A stretch of 27,122 nucleotides of DNA, from positions 1-27,122 of IMG/VR virus record IMGVR_UViG_3300032883_000119; one strand, given 5' to 3'. The notes under the pieces were generated by a model. That model made no database searches, was not told the origin of the DNA, and was given only the letters and a program-made list of their open reading frames with translations. This DNA comes from a virus. The position numbers and the translations under genes were made by a program. Position 1 is the stretch's first letter; each line of letters begins with the position of its first letter. Below are positions 22,553 to 27,122 of this stretch, piece by piece.

Positions 22553-22626
22553 CTTTTGCTGCGACCGCACAATGACGTCAGCAAGTGCTAACTTCATGTT
22601 TATTTTAAATGCCACACTATAAACAT

Positions 22627-22655
22627 TTGACACACACAAGGCGCCGCAGTCTAAT
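22627..22655 (+). promoter_or_regulatory. Strong sigma70-type promoter for the rightward operon
   Basis: TTGACA (22627-22632, perfect) and TCTAAT (22650-22655, five of six) are 17 bp apart. Initiation would lie near 22662, leaving a ~40-base leader before the MoxR ATPase gene. It sits just right of the DnaA-box cluster and AT-rich stretch, so DnaA or a phage factor could influence it. Confidence 0.65.
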
Positions 22656-22703
22656 CACAAGTAAGGCGCGACCCGCGCCGAAACCGATAGGAGTGACAAC
22701 AAA

Positions 22704-23771
22704 ATGGAAACCGTCAGCCAAGTGAAACCGATTGACATCACGCCGCGCCAAATGGCGGCCGATGTGCAGCTTGCCATACGCGACAACGTACCCCGTTTTT
22801 ATTGGGGAAATCCGGGATTAGGTAAAACGTCGATTGTCCGCACGGAAGTGCAGCGCGCCTTGTGGCAGTACTGCGATTTTCGCGCCATGATCCGCGATTT
22901 GCCCGATTTGCAAGGCTATCCCATTATCAGCGACATGCGCGCCGGCGAACCGTGCCCGATGACGGCGGCGCCCGGCTTGCCGTCGCCGGATAGCCCGGAA
23001 CAATGGGCAATCGTTTTTGAAGAAATGAACGGCGCGAGCCGGATGATGCAAGGCGCCCTTTATGGCATGGTTTTAGAGCGTAACGGGCTGCCGAAAATCA
23101 ACCGCGTTTTTGCGACCGGAAACCCGGCGAACGCGCGCGGCGTCAACAATGAAATGCCGGCGCCGCTGAAAAGCCGCTTTCGTCATTTCAATCTGGTACT
23201 GTGCCCGGATGAAACGCTGGCGTACGCGCAAGCGGCCGGCTGGCATCCGTACGTTACGGCGTACCACACGCTGACCGGCGGTAAGGAATGGTCAAGCTTT
23301 GACGCCAAATCGCCCGAGGAAACGTACGCTTGCCCGCGTTCATGGGAAGATGTCAGCCGCACCCTGAACGCCGGCGGAATTCCGGCCAATTTGCTCACGC
23401 CGACGATGGCCGGCAGCTTGGGTTACGGTATCGGCCAAAAATTCGCGGCCTTTTGCCGGTTGTTTACGGAATTGGCACCGACACTTGACGCGATGCGCGC
23501 CGACCCGGCCGGCTGCGCCATTCCGGCCGACGCGGCCGCGCAATGGTTTTTGTCGGCGACGATTGCCGCGAATAAGGCGGAAGCGGGCGCAAATCCGGCC
23601 GGCTTCGCCGCTTGGGCAATTCCTTTTCTTTGCCGGCTGCCGGATGAATTATGCGTGTTTGCGATGAACGCAGCGACCCGCCACACGCCGCAGCTTGGGC
23701 GTACCCCGGCCTTTGTCAAATCGTTTGCGACTAATGCCCGTTACGCGGCGCTGGCGCAATTCTGCAAATAG
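22704..23771 (+). CDS. MoxR-type AAA+ ATPase
   Basis: 355 residues; ATG with AGGAG ten bases upstream. ATPase of the MoxR/chelatase-like clade, which remodels or loads metal on partner proteins together with von Willebrand A proteins. Motifs: Walker A GNPGLGKT (35-42), Walker B VFEEMN (Glu106-Glu107), sensor 1 ATGNP (Asn140), and an arginine-finger region PLKSRF (Arg158). The family's usual DE is EE here. The C-terminal ~150 residues form the helical lid (PRSWEDVSRTLNAGG). Phages sometimes carry such genes labelled CobS-like by annotation. It leads the operon with a helical partner and a VWA protein. Confidence 0.88.
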   Translation: METVSQVKPIDITPRQMAADVQLAIRDNVPRFYWGNPGLGKTSIVRTEVQRALWQYCDFRAMIRDLPDLQGYPIISDMRAGEPCPMTAAPGLPSPDSPEQWAIVFEEMNGASRMMQGALYGMVLERNGLPKINRVFATGNPANARGVNNEMPAPLKSRFRHFNLVLCPDETLAYAQAAGWHPYVTAYHTLTGGKEWSSFDAKSPEETYACPRSWEDVSRTLNAGGIPANLLTPTMAGSLGYGIGQKFAAFCRLFTELAPTLDAMRADPAGCAIPADAAAQWFLSATIAANKAEAGANPAGFAAWAIPFLCRLPDELCVFAMNAATRHTPQLGRTPAFVKSFATNARYAALAQFCK

Positions 23772-23799
23772 TCCGCCAATCAATTCAGGAGTGAAAACC

Positions 23800-24804
23800 A
23801 TGAACGCCATGACCACTAAACCGAACACTTCCGCCCTTGCCGCGTCAACAATGCTGGCGACCCTCAATATCAGCGTTTGGAGCGCGCGCAAGCTTGACCG
23901 CACGGCGACCGCCAAAACGACGAACGATGCCGGCGCCGTGGCCGACGCCGCGCGCGTCAACAAGCATTTGATGGCAGGACAGGACACCTTGCTGCGCGCC
24001 GTGGCGACCGTCGCCAGCGCCGCGCGTGGCGACCATTACGCGCTAACTCTGCCGTGGAGTGATAACGGGCCGCGTATTCTGTCCGTAGAATTGTGGAAAG
24101 ACTTGACGCGCAAGCTACAAGACCACGCGCTAGCCTTTCAAGCGGCCGTCGATGCGTTCATTGAAGATTACGCGCAAGCGCGCGAGCGCGCCCGCTTCCA
24201 GCTTGGTGCCCTTTTCAGTGAAACGGATTACCCGGCGCCGGCCGTCGTCGCGCAAAAGTTTAGCTTCAATTTTGAATTTGACCCGCTGCCGACCGCCGGC
24301 GATTTTCGCGCCGAATTGACCGACGCCGACGCCGACATGATCCGCAAGGAAATAGAGGCGCGCGCAGCCGGCCGCGTGGCGACCGCGATGCGCGACGTAT
24401 GGTCGCGCCTGTATGAAAACGTCGCCCGGATTACCGCGACGCTGCCGGCGTATGAGGCCGGAAACGTCAAAAGGTTTAACGATACCATCATCACAAACCT
24501 GCGCGACATGCTGGCGATTTTGCCCGGCCTGAATATCACGGGCGATGCGGCGCTGGCAGCGATTGCCGACCGGGCGCAAACCGAATTGGCCGGGCTGCAA
24601 CCGCAAACACTGCGCGATGACCCGACCGCGCGCAGCCGCGCGACGGCCAGCGCAACGGCCATTTGCGCGACGATGGCGCGACACTTGGGCATTGACGGCA
24701 GCGCGCCGGCAGCCGCGCCCGCAGCGCCCGCCACGCCAGCGCCAGCCGCACCCGGCAGCGCCGTTGTATACGATCTTTTCACCGCGCCCGTGCGCGCAGC
24801 GTAG
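23800..24804 (+). CDS. Helical partner protein of the MoxR/VWA set
   Basis: 334 residues from ATG at 23800 with AGGAG eight bases before it; frames running farther upstream lack a ribosome site. Recurring phage motifs: LNISVWSARK (22-31), HYALTLPWSDNGPRIL (79-94) and LGALFSETDYP (135-145). AMRDVWSRLYENV and LPGLNITGD follow later. The fold is probably almost all helical. The last ~45 residues are Ala/Pro linker (APAAAPAAPATPAPAAPGSA). It is a third component found between ATPase and VWA genes in other phages (from memory, similar to DUF3150-type proteins). It probably bridges or regulates the other two; function unproven. Confidence 0.8.
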   Translation: MNAMTTKPNTSALAASTMLATLNISVWSARKLDRTATAKTTNDAGAVADAARVNKHLMAGQDTLLRAVATVASAARGDHYALTLPWSDNGPRILSVELWKDLTRKLQDHALAFQAAVDAFIEDYAQARERARFQLGALFSETDYPAPAVVAQKFSFNFEFDPLPTAGDFRAELTDADADMIRKEIEARAAGRVATAMRDVWSRLYENVARITATLPAYEAGNVKRFNDTIITNLRDMLAILPGLNITGDAALAAIADRAQTELAGLQPQTLRDDPTARSRATASATAICATMARHLGIDGSAPAAAPAAPATPAPAAPGSAVVYDLFTAPVRAA

Positions 24805-24815
24805 GAGTGGCCGAC

Positions 24816-26213
24816 ATGGTGAACGCTAAAACGATGACCGCAGCGCCGGCTTTCCGTATTTCGGCCGCGCGGCTGCGCCTGATGGGCGACAAGTCATGCG
24901 GGTTATACGCTGAAATTGGTTACGCGCTGGCGCATGTCGCCACCGACGCCGTGGCAACGCTGGCGACCGACGGCAAAAGCTTGTTGTATAACCCGGCCTT
25001 TGTCGCGCAGTTATCCGATGCCGACCTTGAAACCGCGCTTTTGCATGAATACGTGCACGTTGCGCTTTTGCACCCGGTACGATTCAGCCCGGAAACGCAA
25101 GAAAAGCGGCTCGCTAACGTGGCAATGGATTACGCCGACAATTTGCACGTCGCGGCTTGCGGTCGGACTATTCCCGGTGACTGGTACTATGACGTGAAAT
25201 TCGACGGCATGGCATGGGAAGCGATTTATACATTGCTGAAAAACGAACAACCGCCGCAACCGCCGCAGCCGCAGCCGCAGCCCGACGCCGGAAACGACGG
25301 CCAGCCGCAGCCGGGCGAAAATGGCGCCGACGGCCAAAACGGCGAAAATGGCGCCGACGGCCAGCCGGCCGACGCGCCAGAAAGCGATTTAAGCGATTCA
25401 ACGGCGGCCGGCGATACCACGGCACCCGGCAAGCCGGGCGCTGGCGACGGCGCCGGCAAAGCGGCCGCCGCAGCCGGCGAACCGACGGCCGACCAGACCG
25501 CCAAACCGGCGCCCGGAAAACCCGGCGCCCGTAACGACGACGTGCAGCCGTACCCGGCCGCCAATCAAGCCGAACGCGACATCGCAGCCGCGCAGCTATC
25601 CGACCAGATTATGCGGATTGCCCAAGCGCAACAAATGGCCGGGCACGGGTCGGCCGGGCTGACGCGGTACATGAAAGACGCGACAACGCCGCGCGACCCG
25701 GATTTATATCAAGCGCTGGCGCAGCTATTGCAACGCGCGGCCGACGAACATACATGGCGCAAACCGAATTGGCGCCTTTCGGCGGTCGGCCTTTTTCCCG
25801 GCCTTGATGGCGACGAATTGCCGCCGCTTGTCGTCGTCGTAGATACGTCGTCAAGCCTTTGCGATGAATCACAAGCGGCGTTTGCCGACAAGATCAAGCG
25901 CGCCGTGGCAGACTTCCGGCCGCGCAGCGTGACTATAATTTCGGCCGATGACCGCGTACACAGCGCCGAAACATACGCGCCCGACGATTTGCCAGAATTG
26001 AAATTCCACGGCGGAGGCGGAACTGACTTTCGCCCGGCCTTTGAATGGGTCGCCGACAACATGCCCGACGCGCCGGCGGCGCTGGTCTACCTGACAGACT
26101 TAGAAGGCCCGGCGCCGAAAATCGCGCCAGATTACCCGGTAATATGGGCCGCCGTGCCATCATCGTGCCCGCGCGCGCCGTCATTCGGGCAAATCGTTCC
26201 CTTGATAATTTGA
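24816..26213 (+). CDS. VWA-domain protein with N-terminal HExxH metallopeptidase-like domain
   Basis: 465 residues from ATG at 24816 with AGGAG eight bases upstream; a GTG nine bases earlier overlaps the ribosome site. Domain 1 (to ~145) carries HEYVH (77-81) in LLHEYVHVALLHP, a zinc-peptidase-type motif. A long disordered linker (~145-255) is Pro/Gln- and Gly/Asp/Asn-rich with a duplicated GENGADGQ unit. Domain 2 is a von Willebrand A fold with intact MIDAS: DTSSS (Asp343, Ser345, Ser347), Thr403 in GGGGTDF, and Asp428 in YLTDLEG. This matches the DUF2201 layout. It is the expected effector of the MoxR ATPase. Whether it cleaves protein is unknown. Confidence 0.85.
   Translation: MVNAKTMTAAPAFRISAARLRLMGDKSCGLYAEIGYALAHVATDAVATLATDGKSLLYNPAFVAQLSDADLETALLHEYVHVALLHPVRFSPETQEKRLANVAMDYADNLHVAACGRTIPGDWYYDVKFDGMAWEAIYTLLKNEQPPQPPQPQPQPDAGNDGQPQPGENGADGQNGENGADGQPADAPESDLSDSTAAGDTTAPGKPGAGDGAGKAAAAAGEPTADQTAKPAPGKPGARNDDVQPYPAANQAERDIAAAQLSDQIMRIAQAQQMAGHGSAGLTRYMKDATTPRDPDLYQALAQLLQRAADEHTWRKPNWRLSAVGLFPGLDGDELPPLVVVVDTSSSLCDESQAAFADKIKRAVADFRPRSVTIISADDRVHSAETYAPDDLPELKFHGGGGTDFRPAFEWVADNMPDAPAALVYLTDLEGPAPKIAPDYPVIWAAVPSSCPRAPSFGQIVPLII
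25314..25363 (+). repeat. 27-bp tandem duplication in the VWA-protein linker
   Basis: A 23-base identical block starting GGCGAAAATGGCGCCGACGG begins at 25314 and again at 25341, in frame, encoding GENGADGQN and GENGADGQP. It lies inside the Pro/Gln/Gly linker and probably arose by slippage; linker length may vary between relatives. Confidence 0.75.
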
Positions 26214-26221
26214 GGCCGGCC

Positions 26222-26584
26222 ATGAAAAGGCGAACCGTCTTTTACCCTTTCATTAGAACGCAAAGCCCGCTATTGCGCGACGAACCGCGCGACGGCGAGC
26301 CGCTAACCTATATCATCGCCCGCGCGCGACGCGCGGCGCCGTTGATGCCGCCGGGCGCAAATATCGGTTGGACGTACTACCGGGCCGGCGTCAACGGGCG
26401 CGGGCAATCAATCCGCTGGTGCGTCAGCAAGGCGCGCAATCATGCCGGGTATTGGCTTGTATGGCGCGAAGTGCAAACGCTGGCCGGCGCCGTCAAGCGC
26501 GACCGATGGACGGGCCGCCGGAAGCGATACGCCGCGCACGATCTGGCGAAAGAGCGCGCCGGCTGGCCGGGGAGGCCGGCATGA
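26222..26584 (+). CDS. Small basic hypothetical protein
   Basis: 120 residues from ATG at 26222, eight bases after the VWA gene's stop, with GAGG six bases before it. It is strongly basic, with aromatic and Arg-rich stretches (IGWTYYRAGVNGRGQSIRWC, then VSKARNHAGYWLVWREVQ). The end is DRWTGRRKRYAAHDL. A nucleic-acid-binding role is plausible. Its stop overlaps the next start (ATGA). No family is recognised. Confidence 0.7.
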   Translation: MKRRTVFYPFIRTQSPLLRDEPRDGEPLTYIIARARRAAPLMPPGANIGWTYYRAGVNGRGQSIRWCVSKARNHAGYWLVWREVQTLAGAVKRDRWTGRRKRYAAHDLAKERAGWPGRPA

Positions 26585-26766
26585 CCGCCGGCGGCCTCGC
26601 ACGGCCGGCTTGCTGCCTTGATTGCAAGCATTGGACGCCGTACAGCGCCGGCCCGATCTGCGCCGCCGGCGCCTTTCCGCCGGGCACCGCTTGCGCGCGC
26701 CACTCCGCGCCCGCGCTGGCGCAGTTAATCAGGGCGGCGCAAAGGGGCGACCATGAACGAACCTAA
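26581..26766 (+). CDS. Four-cysteine mini-protein, copy 1
   Basis: 61 residues; ATG overlaps the upstream stop by four bases. Cys12/Cys15 (CLDC), Cys27 and Cys38 form a zinc-ribbon-like C-x2-C...C...C pattern; an extra Cys11 is present. The C-terminus (ALAQLIRAAQRGDHERT) is helical, and the codons for AQRGDH also encode the AAAGGGG ribosome site of the next gene. First of three similar tandem genes. Metal binding inferred; function unknown. Confidence 0.7.
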   Translation: MTAGGLARPACCLDCKHWTPYSAGPICAAGAFPPGTACARHSAPALAQLIRAAQRGDHERT

Positions 26767-26946
26767 CAGGGCCAGCGATTGCCGCGACTGCACCGCCTAC
26801 GGCGGATTGCACACCCTCTATTACTCCGCGCGCCCGTGCAAAATAGATTTGATTGCGCGGGTTGGCCGTCCTTGCCAGATGTTTACCCCGCGAACGCTGG
26901 CGCAATACGCCGAAGATGCGCGACGGGCGCAAAGGGGCGACCATGA
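26736..26946 (+). repeat. Repeated gene-junction sequence carrying the ribosome site
   Basis: A 21-base identical sequence containing GCGCAAAGGGGCGACCATGA occurs at 26736-26756 and 26926-26946. Each copy spans the codons for AQRGDH at one gene's end, the AAAGGGG ribosome site and the next gene's ATG. The copies mark the boundaries of the tandem mini-genes and suggest unequal duplication. Confidence 0.8.
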
Positions 26947-26959
26947 CCCGACCAAGTGA
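26753..26959 (+). CDS. Four-cysteine mini-protein, copy 2
   Basis: 68 residues; ATG inside the previous gene's end, with AAAGGGG five bases before it. Cys10/Cys13 (CRDC), Cys29 and Cys41 repeat the pattern of copy 1 with slightly longer spacing. The sequence between them has diverged (TAYGGLHTLYYSARP). The C-terminus (AEDARRAQRGDHDPTK) is nearly that of copy 1. Its end again embeds the next ribosome site. Probably a diverged paralogue. Confidence 0.72.
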   Translation: MNEPNRASDCRDCTAYGGLHTLYYSARPCKIDLIARVGRPCQMFTPRTLAQYAEDARRAQRGDHDPTK

Positions 26960-27122
26960 CCCGTATCAGGGCAAGCCATGCCCGGAGTGCGCGCATCGGC
27001 ACCTGATCCGCAGCCAGCGCCAGCCAGACCTTGCCTTATGGACGTGCGCGCGCGCCGGCGACATCATCAGGGCACGGTGCGCGCCGTCGCCCTTGCCGCT
27101 GGCCGACTTGATCGAAAGGGCA
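26943..27122 (+). CDS. Four-cysteine mini-protein, copy 3 (cut by the window edge)
   Basis: 60 codons from ATG at 26943 to the right edge, with no stop. Cys13/Cys16 (CPEC), Cys35 and Cys46 repeat the pattern of copies 1 and 2. It ends at the edge with LPLADLIERA, corresponding to the C-terminal helix (ALAQLIRAA) of copy 1. The ribosome site is the same AAAGGGG repeat. The array may continue beyond the window. Confidence 0.65.
   Translation, partial: MTRPSDPYQGKPCPECAHRHLIRSQRQPDLALWTCARAGDIIRARCAPSPLPLADLIERA

Noticed and set aside
22384-22575. 63-codon plus-strand frame across the iterons
   Set aside because: It has no ribosome site and its sequence is dictated by the DnaA-box repeats; the non-coding origin-like reading is better.
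24130-24782. Two 184-codon minus-strand frames opposite the helical partner gene
   Set aside because: Antisense to a gene with recognisable motifs and ribosome site; composition is that of a shadow frame.
1-27122. CRISPR array, tRNA genes, insertion sequences, integrase/attachment site
   Set aside because: No regularly spaced repeats, cloverleaf-like sequences, transposase motifs, terminal inverted repeats or integrase motifs were seen by eye on either strand.

Overview
The window is part of a tailed double-stranded DNA phage genome, or a prophage of the same type. It is GC-rich, densely packed and cut at both ends. A terminase large subunit, portal, scaffold-like protein, major capsid protein, head-tail adaptor, tail protein and tail fibre lie in one co-oriented block. 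No tape measure, sheath or tail-tube gene is visible in about 18 kb of structural genes, so a short-tailed (podovirus-like) virion is inferred. GC content, Shine-Dalgarno sites and DnaA-box-like repeats fit a Gram-negative host, probably a pseudomonadotan, but the host cannot be fixed from sequence alone. No integrase, repressor, polymerase or tRNA is visible.

Layout. Positions 1-13713 (minus strand): virion genes. In transcription order these are three small or beta-rich virion proteins, two linker-type proteins, the scaffold, major capsid protein, a repeat-bearing surface protein, adaptor, nozzle-like tail protein, tail fibre, two small fibre-linked genes and three large putative internal/ejection proteins; the last runs off the left edge. 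Positions 13714-14060: a regulatory gap with two 13-residue Arg/Lys-rich mini-genes, a terminator with an alternative antiterminator hairpin, and a promoter facing the capsid genes. Positions 14061-18916 (minus): portal, a zinc-ribbon protein, an HTH protein, terL and small partners. Positions 18894-21436 (minus): overlapping small accessory genes, including a Tad2-like (Thoeris anti-defence) protein, an HNH protein, a winged-helix-like protein, two membrane peptides and Cys-rich proteins.

Positions 21437-22703 are a divergent control region. They hold an unassigned 620-bp stretch with palindromes, a degenerate HNH-like gene, three copies of a 13-bp DnaA-box iteron, and a strong sigma70-type promoter facing right. 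Positions 22704-27122 (plus) are one operon: a MoxR-type AAA+ ATPase, a helical partner, and a HExxH/von Willebrand A protein with an intact MIDAS motif. A small basic protein and three tandem four-cysteine mini-proteins follow, the last running off the right edge.

How the parts work together (inference): the right operon and accessory cluster are probably early functions (ATPase/chelatase-like remodelling, anti-defence), divergently transcribed from an origin-like region. The left block is the late packaging and virion module. It may be subdivided by the attenuator-like element between the portal and capsid genes.
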